Shown: positions 42,572 through 52,444, counted from the stretch's first letter. The stretch: 64,000 nt of DNA from Candidatus Zixiibacteriota bacterium (GCA_040756055.1 JBFLZR010000001.1:623849-687848); one strand, 5' to 3'. Made by a program: numbers and translations. Notes: generated from the letters alone by a model not told the origin.

Positions 42572-45055
42572 CTATTTCTTTTTCCCGGAGGGTTTCTTGC
42601 CGTTGTTGTTCGCCTGGATTCGTCCGTAATTTTGAAGCGCGAGCGCCATTTCGTGAAGCTTGGCGTCCACCCGGCCAAGCACCGTATGCGCTTGAAACTT
42701 TCCGGTGGCACGACGTTTGCCCGCAGGCACTCCGGTGAGAATCTCGATCCCCTCTTCAATCGTCTTCACCGGATAGATATGGAACTTGCCCGCCTTGATG
42801 GCCTCATTGACGTCCGGACGAAGCATTAAATCAGATACGTTCTGATGAGGGATGATCACGCCCTGCCTGCCGGTGAGGCGCCGCGATTTGCATACGTCGA
42901 AGAACCCCTCAACTTTCTCATTTACACCGCCAATCGGCTGAATCTCGCCCTTCTGATTGACTGATCCCGTGACCGCGATGTCTTGCCTGATGGGAATTCC
43001 GGAGATCGATGAAAGTATGGCGTATATCTCGGTTGACGATGCCGAGTCACCATCAACACCGCTGTATGATTGCTCGAACGATATCGATGCCGCCATGGCC
43101 AGGGGCTTGTCCTGCGCGAACATCTCCCTCAAGTATCCACTCAATACCAGCACGCCCTTGTTGTGAATCGGGCCCGACAAATCCGCCTCGCGCTCAATGT
43201 TGATCACACCCTCCTTGCCGAGCGCCGTATTGACCGTGATTCTGGTGGGCCTGCCAAACGAATACTCACCGAGATTGTACACGGAGAGGCCGTTAATCTG
43301 ACCCACCGCTGAGCCGGTGGTCGATACCATCAATGTATTGTCGTCATACAGCTCCTGAATCTTCTCCTCGACCAGGTTTATGCGCGAGCGCTTGTTGCGG
43401 ATAGCACAATGCACGTCTTCTCGCGTAACCTGTTTCCCCTGGCGCTCCTGGGCGCAGAAAGCACTTTCTTTGATTATATCCGAAACCGGCGTGAACCGCG
43501 TTGTGAGCCGATCGCGACGACCCGACAGACGCATGCCGTACTCACAGACAGCCTGCATGCCGGTGACATCGAACGGCATAAGCTGCTCGTCGTCAACAAC
43601 CTTGCGGACAAACTCGAAGTACTCCCGAAGGCTCTTCTTCGTCAGCGGCATAACATTGTCGAACTCCGCCTTGACCTTGAAAATCTTCTTGAAATCCTCA
43701 TCGAGACGCCACAACAGACGATAAATCTCCGGCTCACCAATTAACACCACCTTGACATCCAGCGGAATAGGCTCAGGTTTGATACCGGCGCCGGCCATCA
43801 TGTAGAACGGATCATAACCGGTGATCTCGATCTCACGGTTGCGAAGTGCCCTTTTCAAAAATGTCCACATGCCCGGCTCGGTAAGCACATCCATCGCATT
43901 CATGATGAAAAATCCACCCGATGCCTGCAGCAGCGAGCCCGAAAAAATACGCGTGAAATCCGTTCGCCAGTATCCGAAGCGGTCTACCACACGCTCGAGC
44001 GATCCAAATATATTTTTATACGATGGCGATTTTTCGATTACTATCGGCGCTTTTTCGGCCTCGGAATTGTCCAGAATCAAGTTAACCGAAAACTCTTCGA
44101 ACGGCTCGCGCTTGCGAAACGGCGGAGGCTCCTCTTCACCCCGTCTGGGCTGTGCTTCACGAAAACGATCTATATCGCCCAGTAGAGCTTCCTCAACCTC
44201 ATCCAGGTACTGCTGTACCTTATCCTCGGGATATCTCTTCTTCAAAAGAGCGATCTTGTCCGAAATAAGCGGTGATAGTATATCCAGATCGAGCTTGCCC
44301 AGAGCATCTTCAAGCTTATTGGTGAGCTTCTTTGACTCGACCGTAACAGTGTCGAACTCGCGACGAAGACTGTCCCACCGCCGGCGAAGCTCATCGAGCC
44401 GCGAAAGCGAAAACTTGCCCTCCTTCGCCAAACGCTCAAGCTTCTCCAGAGAATTCGGCTCACCATCAATCAACGGCTGTATCTCATTGCGTACGCCCAT
44501 GCCGATTTGGAGCTGAACCATCACGAATCCACCTTCGGTCAGCTTATCCTCAAAAGCATTGATGATGTCCTTCTGACGACCCTCGAACTCGCGGATGATC
44601 CTGCTCTGACGATCCTTGTAATCCTCGGACATGAATATCTTGGGAACGACCTTGCGGACCGAGCCAATAAGATAATTTACATCCTTCTTGAACCGAGTGC
44701 CGTCGCCCGCCTTGAAAGTCAATACTTTCGGCTGGTCTTCGTTTTTGAAGTTGTTCACATAGCAGATGTCGTTCAGTTGCGGCCTTTCCTGGTCGAGCTG
44801 CTCCAAAAGAAGCTTGATAGTCGTCGATCGTCCCGTTCCCGATAAACCGGTCACGAAAATATTGTAACCGGCGCTTCTGACGCTGAGCCCCAGCTTGATA
44901 GCTTCAATAGCCTTCACCTGCCCGATGATGCCCGCGCAGCGGGGAACATCCTTTGAGGTCTTTATTCTGGCTGGACTGAAATCTATCGTGTAATCAAGGT
45001 CTTTGAATTTGAGTTCTCGCGGTGATTTTATCTTCCGGGGCATTCGTGCGGGCAT
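42572..45055 (-). CDS. Lon-like ATP-dependent protease (AAA_32/Lon_C type)
   Basis: An 827-residue ATP-dependent protease of the LonB/LonC-like family without the Lon substrate-binding N domain. Domains: a nucleotide-binding P-loop near the N terminus (FVTGLSGTGRSTTIK, about 70-84), a long helical insert (about 100-330), an AAA core region with FGYWRTDFTRIFSGSLLQASGGF, shown as GSLLQASGGFFIMNAM, and the Lon protease domain with the catalytic dyad S671 (GVDGDSASSTE) and K714 (IGGVNEKVEGF), 43 residues apart as in Lon. It starts at ATG with GGAGGAATAG in front. Substrates are unknown; LonB-type proteases are often membrane-bound or cytosolic quality-control enzymes. Confidence 0.9.
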   Translation of the reverse strand: MPARMPRKIKSPRELKFKDLDYTIDFSPARIKTSKDVPRCAGIIGQVKAIEAIKLGLSVRSAGYNIFVTGLSGTGRSTTIKLLLEQLDQERPQLNDICYVNNFKNEDQPKVLTFKAGDGTRFKKDVNYLIGSVRKVVPKIFMSEDYKDRQSRIIREFEGRQKDIINAFEDKLTEGGFVMVQLQIGMGVRNEIQPLIDGEPNSLEKLERLAKEGKFSLSRLDELRRRWDSLRREFDTVTVESKKLTNKLEDALGKLDLDILSPLISDKIALLKKRYPEDKVQQYLDEVEEALLGDIDRFREAQPRRGEEEPPPFRKREPFEEFSVNLILDNSEAEKAPIVIEKSPSYKNIFGSLERVVDRFGYWRTDFTRIFSGSLLQASGGFFIMNAMDVLTEPGMWTFLKRALRNREIEITGYDPFYMMAGAGIKPEPIPLDVKVVLIGEPEIYRLLWRLDEDFKKIFKVKAEFDNVMPLTKKSLREYFEFVRKVVDDEQLMPFDVTGMQAVCEYGMRLSGRRDRLTTRFTPVSDIIKESAFCAQERQGKQVTREDVHCAIRNKRSRINLVEEKIQELYDDNTLMVSTTGSAVGQINGLSVYNLGEYSFGRPTRITVNTALGKEGVINIEREADLSGPIHNKGVLVLSGYLREMFAQDKPLAMAASISFEQSYSGVDGDSASSTEIYAILSSISGIPIRQDIAVTGSVNQKGEIQPIGGVNEKVEGFFDVCKSRRLTGRQGVIIPHQNVSDLMLRPDVNEAIKAGKFHIYPVKTIEEGIEILTGVPAGKRRATGKFQAHTVLGRVDAKLHEMALALQNYGRIQANNNGKKPSGKKK

Positions 45056-45540
45056 CTATTCCTCCGTTTGTGAAACGTTGACCGGTAATATAAAGACTAC
45101 GTTAATCGAAAAAAGTTAAAAACAGGTATTCACCTCAACAACAGTCACAGCCGGCCGACTGGTTCTCCGGTTGACAATACTCACCCCTAAATATTCGAAA
45201 GCCGGCCTAATATTGCCCGGAACGCCTGTCAACCGGCACTAAATCGGCCGACATCAGCCTGCATGACCTGCGTAGAATCTCTTCTTAATAAGCTGTTAAT
45301 AGACAATAAAATCTGAAAGTAGCGGCCACAATGGCAGCGGCAGTGCCGTATTGGCATTATTGTCGATACAAAAATCTTAAAAAAAACGCGAAATTGTGAC
45401 TTTTAGTAACCCGTTCATGGCCTTATTATTACAGAAAAGGGCCTTGTAAGTCGTTGATAATCAACATAATCTTATTTCTTGACAGGCATCCGGGTCATAT
45501 AATATCTTTAGCCGTTGCTTTTTAGCATTGCGCATTGAAT
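45056..45540 (+). other. 485-base intergenic region with a 10-bp inverted repeat and a tRNA promoter
   Basis: No gene is visible. A pair of 10-base arms, CCGGTTGACA (45167-45176) and TGTCAACCGG (45227-45236), encloses a 50-base spacer about 110-180 bases upstream of the Lon-like gene. Several GCCGGCC repeats lie within and beside it. Near the right end TTGACA (45479-45484) is 15 bases from TAATAT (45500-45505), about 36 bases before tRNA-Glu, a likely tRNA promoter. Confidence 0.5.
45479..45505 (+). promoter_or_regulatory. Predicted promoter of tRNA-Glu
   Basis: TTGACA (45479-45484) and TAATAT (45500-45505) with a 15-base spacer. TATAAT itself appears at 45498-45503, but at only 13 bases from the -35. 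Confidence 0.5.
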
Positions 45541-45612
45541 GGCGGTATCGTCTAGTGGTTAGGACGGGTGGTTCTCAGCCATCAAACCGGGGTTCGATCC
45601 CCCGTACCGCTG
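45541..45612 (+). tRNA. tRNA-Glu (anticodon CTC)
   Basis: A 72-base cloverleaf without encoded CCA. Acceptor GGCGGTA (45541-45547) pairs with TACCGCT, with one G-U end pair; the D arm has the Glu-type CGTCTAGTGGTTAGGAC; the anticodon loop is TTCTCAG with anticodon CTC; the T arm is CGGGG TTCGATC CCCCG. Discriminator G73. A strong hairpin terminator (45620-45653) follows. Confidence 0.93.
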
Positions 45613-45619
45613 GAAAGCT

Positions 45620-45653
45620 CCGGGTGTTTTCGAATAATATTGAAAACACCCGG
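45620..45653 (+). terminator. Intrinsic terminator after tRNA-Glu
   Basis: A 12-bp stem (CCGGGTGTTTTC with GAAAACACCCGG) and a 10-base loop, followed by TGTTCTTTTT. It ends the tRNA transcript and separates it from the membrane operon. Confidence 0.85.
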
Positions 45654-45815
45654 TGTTCTTTTTGGTGTATTCACAGAAATTCGTCGCGTTACATCTGCGC
45701 ATCTTGTCAATCCTGTCAACACCACCACTGTCGACACGTCTATTACACGTGGTTATACTGATTGACATTTGATGGTTACAGACTATATTCGTCTGTGCCC
45801 ACTGATTTTAAGCAT

Positions 45816-46670
45816 ATGTTTCGACACTGCCTTTATTTAGTCTCAGCAATCATCATTTTTGGCTATGACCTGGCCATGGCGCAGGCGCCGGACACTGTCA
45901 TCCGGTGGGATCGACTCAATGCCCTCATTCTGGTCGTCGTTTTCAGCGCCGCGGTACTTCTTTACACCCGATGGGCCAAAGCCGGCAAGCCGCTCTATTT
46001 ACGCAAGATTGCGGGGCTCGCCGCCGTAGAGGAAGCGGTCGGAAGAGCTACCGAAATGGGCAGACCGGTACTGTATATTCCTGGAATCGCGGAGCTCGAC
46101 GAGATCGAAACGATAGCGGGTGTGTCTATTCTCGGCAGAGTCGCCAAAATTACTGCCCAGTACGATACTCCCCTGATGGTCCCCGTTCGCTATCCTTTGG
46201 TCCTGGCCGCTGGACAGGAAGTCGTGGAGCAGGCCTATGCCGAGATGGGCAGAAAAGACTCTTACGATAAAGACACCGTTCGCTACGTGGCCGGTGAGCA
46301 ATTCGCGTTCACGGCGACGGTCAACGGCTATATGATGCGAGAGCGGCCTGCCACAAACATCTATATGGGCGCTTTCTTTGCCGAGTCACTCTTGTTGGCT
46401 GAAACCGGAAACGCCGCAGGCTCAATTCAGATAGCCGGTACCGCCCGGGCCGAGCAGCTTCCGTTCTTCATTGCCGCCTGCGACTACACCCTGATGGGCG
46501 AAGAGTTGTATGCGGCGTCTGCCTATCTGTCCCGCGAACCGGTGATGACTGGCGGGCTGAAAGGGCAGGATTTCATTAAGGTGATCATCGTCGTCATGGT
46601 AATCATTGGTGTTCTGTTGGCCACTTTTGGGTTCGGCGACTGGTTTATCAGCCTGTTTGAGGAAGTCTAA
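45816..46670 (+). CDS. Membrane protein, DUF6754-like, first gene of a four-gene membrane operon
   Basis: A 284-residue membrane protein. The ATG at 45816 gives a signal-like N terminus (MFRHCLYLVSAIIIFGYDL, cut after AMA) and then a transmembrane segment (about 34-51, LNALILVVVFSAAVLLY). A large soluble middle (about 55-245) has a conserved look: LRKIAGLAAVEEAVGRATEMG, shown as AVEEAVGRATEMGRPVLYI, PGIAELDEIETIAGVSILG, VPVRYPLVLAAGQEVVEQA, and GTARAEQLPFFIAACDY. A C-terminal transmembrane helix (about 250-270, FIKVIIVVMVIIGVLLATF) closes it. It resembles what I recall as DUF6754, whose role is unknown. A TTG at 45762 is possible but less likely. Confidence 0.65.
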   Translation: MFRHCLYLVSAIIIFGYDLAMAQAPDTVIRWDRLNALILVVVFSAAVLLYTRWAKAGKPLYLRKIAGLAAVEEAVGRATEMGRPVLYIPGIAELDEIETIAGVSILGRVAKITAQYDTPLMVPVRYPLVLAAGQEVVEQAYAEMGRKDSYDKDTVRYVAGEQFAFTATVNGYMMRERPATNIYMGAFFAESLLLAETGNAAGSIQIAGTARAEQLPFFIAACDYTLMGEELYAASAYLSREPVMTGGLKGQDFIKVIIVVMVIIGVLLATFGFGDWFISLFEEV

Positions 46671-46676
46671 TACTGC

Positions 46677-47363
46677 ATGCGTACTGCTATACCGACAATC
46701 ATGGCTTTCATCTCCGGATTCGTACTGGTCGTGGCATTCTTTTTCCGTGGCGACACTCCCATTGGAAGCCTCCGCCAGGAATTCACCGTCTGGCTGACAA
46801 TTGTGGGCGGATTTACGCTCATACTCGGCGTTGCGTCGATAATCAGGGTCAATTGGTCCTCGGTAGCCAGGAAAAAGGCCGGGTGGGGTTACAAACTGCT
46901 AACCCTCATTGCGGTTTTCGCTATGGCGATACCTTCAGTCTTGCCCACTTCATGGGCCACTTACGTTGTGGACGGAGGTACATTTTCACTCTTCGGTCAC
47001 ACGGATGGTTCAATATATGACTGGCTGTTCAATTACATGCAGGCGCCGATGATGGCGACTATGTTCGCCACCCTCGCTTTCTACATCGCGTCAGCGGCAT
47101 ACCGGGCGTTCCGCGCCCGCTCCGCACAAGCCACGCTGCTTTTGCTAACCGCCACGTTGATCATGCTGGTGAGAGTTCCGATGGGAGAAGCTTTCCTGGG
47201 AATGCTCCCCGGCGACGTCCCCGGGTGGCTGAACACCTATATCATGAGTGGTGTCAATATGGCCGTCCAAAGAGGTATTATCATCGGGGCCGCTCTTGGA
47301 GCCGCTTCCATGGCGCTGCGAATCATGCTTGGCATCGAACGGACATACATGGGGAACCGGTAA
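46677..47363 (+). CDS. Polytopic membrane protein, second gene of the four-gene operon
   Basis: A 228-residue protein with about five to six transmembrane segments (approximately 5-22, 35-58, 72-92, 120-140, 148-168 and 190-212). Recognisable hydrophobic runs are AFISGFVLVVAFFF, WLTIVGGFTLILGVASII and ALGAASMALRIMLGIE. Loops are short and moderately polar. Starts 6 bases after the previous gene and ends 3 bases before the next. No family recognised; it could form the membrane core with its neighbours. Confidence 0.65.
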   Translation: MRTAIPTIMAFISGFVLVVAFFFRGDTPIGSLRQEFTVWLTIVGGFTLILGVASIIRVNWSSVARKKAGWGYKLLTLIAVFAMAIPSVLPTSWATYVVDGGTFSLFGHTDGSIYDWLFNYMQAPMMATMFATLAFYIASAAYRAFRARSAQATLLLLTATLIMLVRVPMGEAFLGMLPGDVPGWLNTYIMSGVNMAVQRGIIIGAALGAASMALRIMLGIERTYMGNR

Positions 47364-47366
47364 GAG

Positions 47367-48203
47367 ATGAACTTCTGGGAGAAAATGGAAAACATTGACC
47401 GCCGCTGGGTCTATCTGGCTGTCGCAGTGGCGGTAGTGATGCCGTTTCTTTTTCCCACCCCTCTGCCGATTGGTGTCACTCCCGAGGCTCAATCATTGTA
47501 TGATGCTGTCGAGGCTTTACCGAATGGCTGCAATGTGATGGTTGTCTATGACTACTACCCATCAACCATTGCCGAATGCGAGCCGATAGCAATCGCCGCA
47601 CTTCACCACCTCTTTAGAAAAGACTGCAAAGTGATAACACTTAGCAACATACCTTATGGTGGGCCATCGATGGCTGAGAGGGTAACGAGGATGATGGCCG
47701 AGCAGTACGGTAAAGAGTATGGAGTCGATTTCGTAAATCTCGGCTACAAATACGGCTACGTTGCTGTTTTGTCCGGGATGGGTCAATCAATTGAAGGAAT
47801 TTTCCCAACCGATAACTCGGGTACCCCTTTGTCAGAATTGCCGCTCATGGATTCAGTTAAAAATTACGACGACATTTCGTTCATTTTTGAAGTTGCGGAT
47901 AACGCCACTGCTGACTACTGGGTGTCAATTGTAAACGCTCAGTACGGTGTTCCAATCGGTTGCGGAGGCACGGCCGTGATGGCGCCGAAGTTCTATGCTT
48001 ATGTATCTTCGGGCCAGTTCGTCGGATTGCTGGGAGGTATGCGCGGAGCGGCCGAATACGAACTGTTGATCAATGAAAAGGGCGATGCTGTTACCGGGAT
48101 GCAGGCCCAGTCGCTGGTTCATCTGCTTATCATCGCCTTGGTGGTTTTAGGAAACATTGGCTATTTCCTGGGACGGGGTAGACGCGGGAAGGGATTGAGG
48201 TAG
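47367..48203 (+). CDS. Membrane-tethered protein with a large soluble domain, third gene of the operon
   Basis: A 278-residue protein with an N-terminal transmembrane segment (about 14-32, WVYLAVAVAVVMPFLF) and a C-terminal one (about 248-268, LVHLLIIALVVLGNIGYFL). In between is a compact alpha/beta domain (about 40-235) with NVMVVYDYYPSTIAECEPIA, FVNLGYKYGYVAVLSGMG, and VPIGCGGTAVMAPKFYAYV. The pattern resembles small NTP- or sugar-binding periplasmic domains but no motif is firm. It starts 3 bases after the second gene. Confidence 0.65.
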   Translation: MNFWEKMENIDRRWVYLAVAVAVVMPFLFPTPLPIGVTPEAQSLYDAVEALPNGCNVMVVYDYYPSTIAECEPIAIAALHHLFRKDCKVITLSNIPYGGPSMAERVTRMMAEQYGKEYGVDFVNLGYKYGYVAVLSGMGQSIEGIFPTDNSGTPLSELPLMDSVKNYDDISFIFEVADNATADYWVSIVNAQYGVPIGCGGTAVMAPKFYAYVSSGQFVGLLGGMRGAAEYELLINEKGDAVTGMQAQSLVHLLIIALVVLGNIGYFLGRGRRGKGLR

Positions 48204-48208
48204 GGCCA

Positions 48209-48835
48209 ATGGAAACCTTTCAACTCTGGCTGATGGCTCTTCTGACTCTGGCCCTGTTCTCTTTCATGTACCGGGACAACCCGATATACAGAATCGCGGA
48301 GCACATCTTCGCAGGGCTTACCGTCGGGTATCAGGTCGGTCTGATCTGGCACTCGATTATCCTGCAACAATTGTGGACGCCGATCCTCGATGGCGATTGG
48401 TGGAAGATCGTCCCGGGTGTGCTGGGATTGTTGATGCTCACTCGACTGAGCGGTAAGGTCTCCTGGATATCACGAACCTCGCTGGCCTTCGTGATGGGCA
48501 CCACCGCCGGTATTTTCCTCATTTCCGAACTTCACGGACGAGTTTTGCCACAAATGCAGGATACTATGCTGTCTCTCAGTGGTGAAGACGGCTTCGCGAC
48601 GACACTGTTGTCGATAATCATCGTGGTTGGTGTTCTCTCGACGCTGATATATTTCTATTTCTCAAAAGAACACTCCGGCGTTCTGGGTGTCACCGCCCAG
48701 GTAGGTATCTGGTTTATTATGGTCGCTTTCGGCGCCCATTTCGGCTATACCGTCATGGGCCGTGTGTCGCTTCTTATCGGCAGGGTCCAGTTCCTCATCG
48801 AAAACTGGATAGGTTCTTTCGACCAACTCCTCTAA
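48209..48835 (+). CDS. Polytopic membrane protein, fourth gene of the operon
   Basis: A 208-residue protein with five to six predicted transmembrane segments (about 5-22, 34-52, 70-90, 100-118, 132-152, 160-185). Conserved-looking stretches are YRDNPIYRIAEHIFAGLTVG, LLMLTRLSGKVSWISRTSLA, and GTTAGIFLISELHGRVLPQM. The pattern YRIAEHIFAG with acidic residues inside the membrane region is notable. Begins 5 bases after the third gene; no family recognised. Confidence 0.65.
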   Translation: METFQLWLMALLTLALFSFMYRDNPIYRIAEHIFAGLTVGYQVGLIWHSIILQQLWTPILDGDWWKIVPGVLGLLMLTRLSGKVSWISRTSLAFVMGTTAGIFLISELHGRVLPQMQDTMLSLSGEDGFATTLLSIIIVVGVLSTLIYFYFSKEHSGVLGVTAQVGIWFIMVAFGAHFGYTVMGRVSLLIGRVQFLIENWIGSFDQLL

Positions 48836-48983
48836 ATGTCGCCCCCGAATATTGCGCCACTCGAACGTATATCTGCATATTGCATAGCCGGTTAACCTCT
48901 TAGAACATCTCCGAAGATATTTCCTTGTCAAAACCGGACTGTTTGCATACTATTAAGACAAACGCAGAACGGAACAGCATTTT

Positions 48984-49958
48984 ATGAAAGTAATTATTCC
49001 AGCGGCCGGCGTCGGTACCCGGCTCAAGCCGCACACCCTCACCTTGCCCAAGCCGCTTTTACACATAGGCGGCAAAACAATCCTCGATTACCTGCTCGAG
49101 CCTGTCACCGAACTCGACCCCGAGGAAGTCCGGTTCGTGATCGGCTACAAAGGCGACATGATCAAAGAGCATGTCGAGAAGAATTACTCCTTTAATTCTA
49201 CCTTCGTGGTTCAGGATGAACTGCTTGGCCTCGGCTATGCTCTGCACATCGCCCTCAGAGATGTCGCGAATACGCCACTCATGGTCCTGCTCGGCGACAC
49301 CATCATCGAAAGTGATCTTAAAAAATTCATCCGGGCGGGCAAATACGCTCTCGGTCTTCGCCAGGTGCCGGACCCGCAACGATTCGGAATCGCCGAGCTG
49401 GATGACGGCTATGTCTCCCATCTGATCGAAAAACCGAAAGAACCAAAAAGCAATTTAGCATTGATAGGTTTGTACTATTTCGAAGAATCCGACAGTCTGA
49501 AACTCGAACTCCAGAAACTGGTCGAGTCCGGCAAGACGACCAGGGGGGAGATTCAACTGACCGATGCTCTCGCCAGGATGATAGCAAACGGCACCAAATT
49601 CACGCCATTCGAAGTAGAAGGGTGGTTCGACTGCGGCAAGAAGGAAACGATGCTGTCTACCAACCGTCACTTTCTGAAAAAAGTGCCGGTACCGGAGAGA
49701 ATACAAGATTCCGTAATCATCCCGCCGGTGTATGTGGGTGACGATGTTTCAATCGAAAAGTCCGTGATCGGTCCCAATGTTTCTCTGGCCAGGGGCGCCG
49801 TTATAAAACATTCTATCATCTCCGACTCGATCATTGGTCGCGATGCCCGCGTGGAAGATATGGTTATACAGGAGTCTATCGTGGGCCGCGAGGTTGTTCT
49901 CAAGGGAAGGAAAAAGATCCTCAATATTGGCGATTCAACCGAAATATCCGGTTGTTAA
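48984..49958 (+). CDS. Sugar nucleotidyltransferase (GlmU/RmlA-like)
   Basis: A 324-residue nucleotidyltransferase with a C-terminal left-handed beta-helix tail. The catalytic domain opens with IIPAAGVGTRLKPHTLTLPK (G-x-G-T-R-L and PKPLL pattern) and has LLGDTIIESDL, LIEKPKEPKSN, and EVEGWFDCGKKETMLSTNR, which match glucose-1-phosphate thymidylyltransferase / mannose-1-phosphate guanylyltransferase type enzymes. The C-terminal part (about 240-324) consists of hexapeptide-like repeats (VIGPNVSLARGAVIKHSI). The exact sugar and nucleotide are undetermined. It ends 36 bases before metK's frame and may supply activated sugars for surface polymers. Confidence 0.85.
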   Translation: MKVIIPAAGVGTRLKPHTLTLPKPLLHIGGKTILDYLLEPVTELDPEEVRFVIGYKGDMIKEHVEKNYSFNSTFVVQDELLGLGYALHIALRDVANTPLMVLLGDTIIESDLKKFIRAGKYALGLRQVPDPQRFGIAELDDGYVSHLIEKPKEPKSNLALIGLYYFEESDSLKLELQKLVESGKTTRGEIQLTDALARMIANGTKFTPFEVEGWFDCGKKETMLSTNRHFLKKVPVPERIQDSVIIPPVYVGDDVSIEKSVIGPNVSLARGAVIKHSIISDSIIGRDARVEDMVIQESIVGREVVLKGRKKILNIGDSTEISGC

Positions 49959-50018
49959 TATCCGCAAAATTCCGTATATCTCTGACTTCGGTCAATGGTA
50001 AAGATTAAGGAGTCAAAA

Positions 50019-51182
50019 ATGGCTGGTGGAGATTTTCTCTTTACTTCGGAATCCGTCACCGAAGGACATCCCGATAAACTCTGCGACAGGATTTCCGATG
50101 GTGTCCTCGATGAAATTCTCAGGCAGGACAAAAACGGGCGCGTGGCCTGTGAGACATTCGTAACGGCTGGACTGGTCATTGTCGGCGGCGAGATTACTAC
50201 AACCGGTTACGTTGATATTCACAAACTGGTCAGGCGAATCGTCAGGGATATCGGTTACACCAAAAGCAAGTACGGTTTCTCCTATGATACCTGTGCCATT
50301 CTCAACGCCATCGGTTCCCAGTCGCCGGATATCGCCCAGGGTGTTGACACCGGCGGCGCCGGTGACCAGGGTCTTATGTCCGGATACGCCTGCCGTGAGA
50401 CGAAGGAACTTATGCCTCTGCCGATTATGCTGGCTCACAAACTCACAAGACAACTGGCCGCCGTGCGAAAGAAAAAAATTCTGCCGTATCTTGGCCCCGA
50501 CGGAAAATCGCAGGTCACAGTCGAATATCGCGGCGGGAAACCACACCGTGTCGAATGCGTTGTCATCTCCACCCAGCACACCGAGGATATCCTCAACGCC
50601 TCCGGCAAGAAAATCACCAAACAGGCCGTCGAGGAAATTATCGATAAAGTTGTCAACCCAATCGTGCCCGCCGAGCTATTGGACAAGAAAACCAAATATT
50701 ATATCAACCCCACCGGAAAATTCGTCATTGGCGGCCCGCAGTCGGATACCGGCATGACCGGACGCAAAATAATTGTCGATACTTACGGTGGTATGGCTAC
50801 CCACGGAGGCGGCGCTTTCTCCGGCAAAGACCCGACCAAGGTAGACCGCTCGGCAAGCTACATGGCGCGCTATATCGCCAAAAACGTCGTGGCCTCCGGG
50901 CTCGCCGACAAGTGCAATATCCAGCTCGCCTACGCCATCGGTGTCGCCCAGCCGGTTTCGATGATGATCTACACCAGCGCCAGCAACAAGGTCCCCGAAA
51001 AGCGAATTGCCGAACTTGTCAGAAAACATTTCGATATGACACCGCGCGGCATTATTAAACAGCTCGACCTGCTCCGTCCCATTTATGGCGCCACTTCGGC
51101 TTATGGCCATTTCGGTCGCCACGAAAAAGAATTCACCTGGGAGAAAACCGACAAGGCCAAAATCCTTGCAAAGGAAGCGTGA
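50019..51182 (+). CDS. metK: S-adenosylmethionine synthetase (MetK)
   Basis: Makes SAM from methionine and ATP. The ATG at 50019 is chosen because AAGGAG precedes it by 6 bases; an upstream ATG at 49995 is in frame but has no good site. From there the protein is 387 residues, normal for bacterial MetK. It shows [54 protein letters not shown], and [16 protein letters not shown], all diagnostic. The stop lies 2 bases before the ahcY ATG, so the pair is coupled. No SAM riboswitch was seen in the 60 bases upstream. Confidence 0.98.
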   Translation: MAGGDFLFTSESVTEGHPDKLCDRISDGVLDEILRQDKNGRVACETFVTAGLVIVGGEITTTGYVDIHKLVRRIVRDIGYTKSKYGFSYDTCAILNAIGSQSPDIAQGVDTGGAGDQGLMSGYACRETKELMPLPIMLAHKLTRQLAAVRKKKILPYLGPDGKSQVTVEYRGGKPHRVECVVISTQHTEDILNASGKKITKQAVEEIIDKVVNPIVPAELLDKKTKYYINPTGKFVIGGPQSDTGMTGRKIIVDTYGGMATHGGGAFSGKDPTKVDRSASYMARYIAKNVVASGLADKCNIQLAYAIGVAQPVSMMIYTSASNKVPEKRIAELVRKHFDMTPRGIIKQLDLLRPIYGATSAYGHFGRHEKEFTWEKTDKAKILAKEA

Positions 51183-51184
51183 CG

Positions 51185-52444
51185 ATGGCTCTCAAATACG
51201 ATATCGCCGACATCAGGCTCGCCGGCGGAGGAAAAAAGAAAATCGAATGGGCCGAACGTTCCATGCCGGTCCTGCGCCTGATAAGGGAGAGGTTCGCCAA
51301 AGAGAAACCCCTCAAAGGAATCAACATGGCCTGCTGTCTTCACGTTACCACCGAGACGGCCAATCTCATGCGCACACTGAAAGCCGGTGGAGCAAATGTC
51401 GCTCTGTGTGCCTCCAACCCTCTCTCCACCCAGAACGACACCGCCGCCGCCCTTGTCAAGGAATACGGCATCAGCGTTTTCGCCATCAACGGCGAAAACA
51501 ACAAGACCTATTATAAACACATCCACCAGGCGCTCGACATCAAACCCCACATCACTATGGACGATGGCGCCGATCTGGTCTCGACCCTTCACACCAACCG
51601 CAAAGAACTGGCCCAGCACGTCATGGCGGGCACCGAAGAAACCACCACCGGGGTGATCCGTCTGCGCGCCATGGAAAAAGACAACGCCCTGCTGTTTGCC
51701 GTAGTCGCCGTCAACGACTCCAAGACCAAGCACTTTTTCGATAACCGCTATGGTACGGGACAGTCGACGCTTGACGGTGTCCTCAGATGCACCAATATGC
51801 TCATTGCCGGCTCCACGGTCGTGATCGCGGGTTACGGATGGTGCGGGCGGGGACTCGCTATCAGGGCAAAGGGTATGGGCGCTAATGTAATCGTGACCGA
51901 GGTCGATGCCGTCAAGGGGCTCGAAGCGGCTATGGACGGTTTGATGGTGATGCCGATGAGCAAAGCCGCCCCGATCGGTGATCTGTTCATCACTGTCACC
52001 GGCGATATAAACGTCATCCGCCTTGAACACGTGAAAAAGATGAAGGATGGCGCCATAGTGGCCAACTCCGGCCACTTCAACGCCGAGATAGATCTGCCCG
52101 AAATCACGAAAGCCGCCACCGCGCGAAGAATCGTCCGTCCGTTAGTCGAAGAATTCTCTTTTGGTAAAAAACGGATTTACATCCTGGGCGAAGGACGCCT
52201 TATAAATCTGGCGGGCGCGGAAGGTCACCCGGCTATGGTGATGGATATGTCTTTCGCCAATCAGGCCCTGGCGTCGGAGTATGTTGTCAAAAATCACGAG
52301 AAACTCGAACGCCGTGTATACAGCCTGCCGGAAAAGCTCGACATGCAGATAGCATCGCTGAAACTCAAATCGATGGGCATATCGATTGACAGGCTTACGC
52401 CGGAGCAGAAGAAGTACCTCTCCTCATGGGAGATGGGTACATAG
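51185..52444 (+). CDS. ahcY: Adenosylhomocysteinase (AhcY/SAHH)
   Basis: Hydrolyses S-adenosylhomocysteine to adenosine and homocysteine, removing the inhibitor formed by SAM-dependent methylation. About 419 residues, the short form lacking the insertion found in many eukaryotic enzymes. Motifs: [56 protein letters not shown], the NAD loop [20 protein letters not shown] and [17 protein letters not shown], all diagnostic. An ATG at 51185 with AAGGAA upstream is preferred over a GTG at 51179. With metK it forms a SAM cycle pair. Confidence 0.97.
   Translation: MALKYDIADIRLAGGGKKKIEWAERSMPVLRLIRERFAKEKPLKGINMACCLHVTTETANLMRTLKAGGANVALCASNPLSTQNDTAAALVKEYGISVFAINGENNKTYYKHIHQALDIKPHITMDDGADLVSTLHTNRKELAQHVMAGTEETTTGVIRLRAMEKDNALLFAVVAVNDSKTKHFFDNRYGTGQSTLDGVLRCTNMLIAGSTVVIAGYGWCGRGLAIRAKGMGANVIVTEVDAVKGLEAAMDGLMVMPMSKAAPIGDLFITVTGDINVIRLEHVKKMKDGAIVANSGHFNAEIDLPEITKAATARRIVRPLVEEFSFGKKRIYILGEGRLINLAGAEGHPAMVMDMSFANQALASEYVVKNHEKLERRVYSLPEKLDMQIASLKLKSMGISIDRLTPEQKKYLSSWEMGT

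Noticed and set aside
49959-50018. SAM riboswitch upstream of metK
   Set aside because: Only about 60 bases separate metK from the previous gene, with no riboswitch-like stems or terminator.
51101-52075. Minus-strand open frame of 324 residues inside metK/ahcY
   Set aside because: Antisense to two well-defined genes; the translated string looks random.
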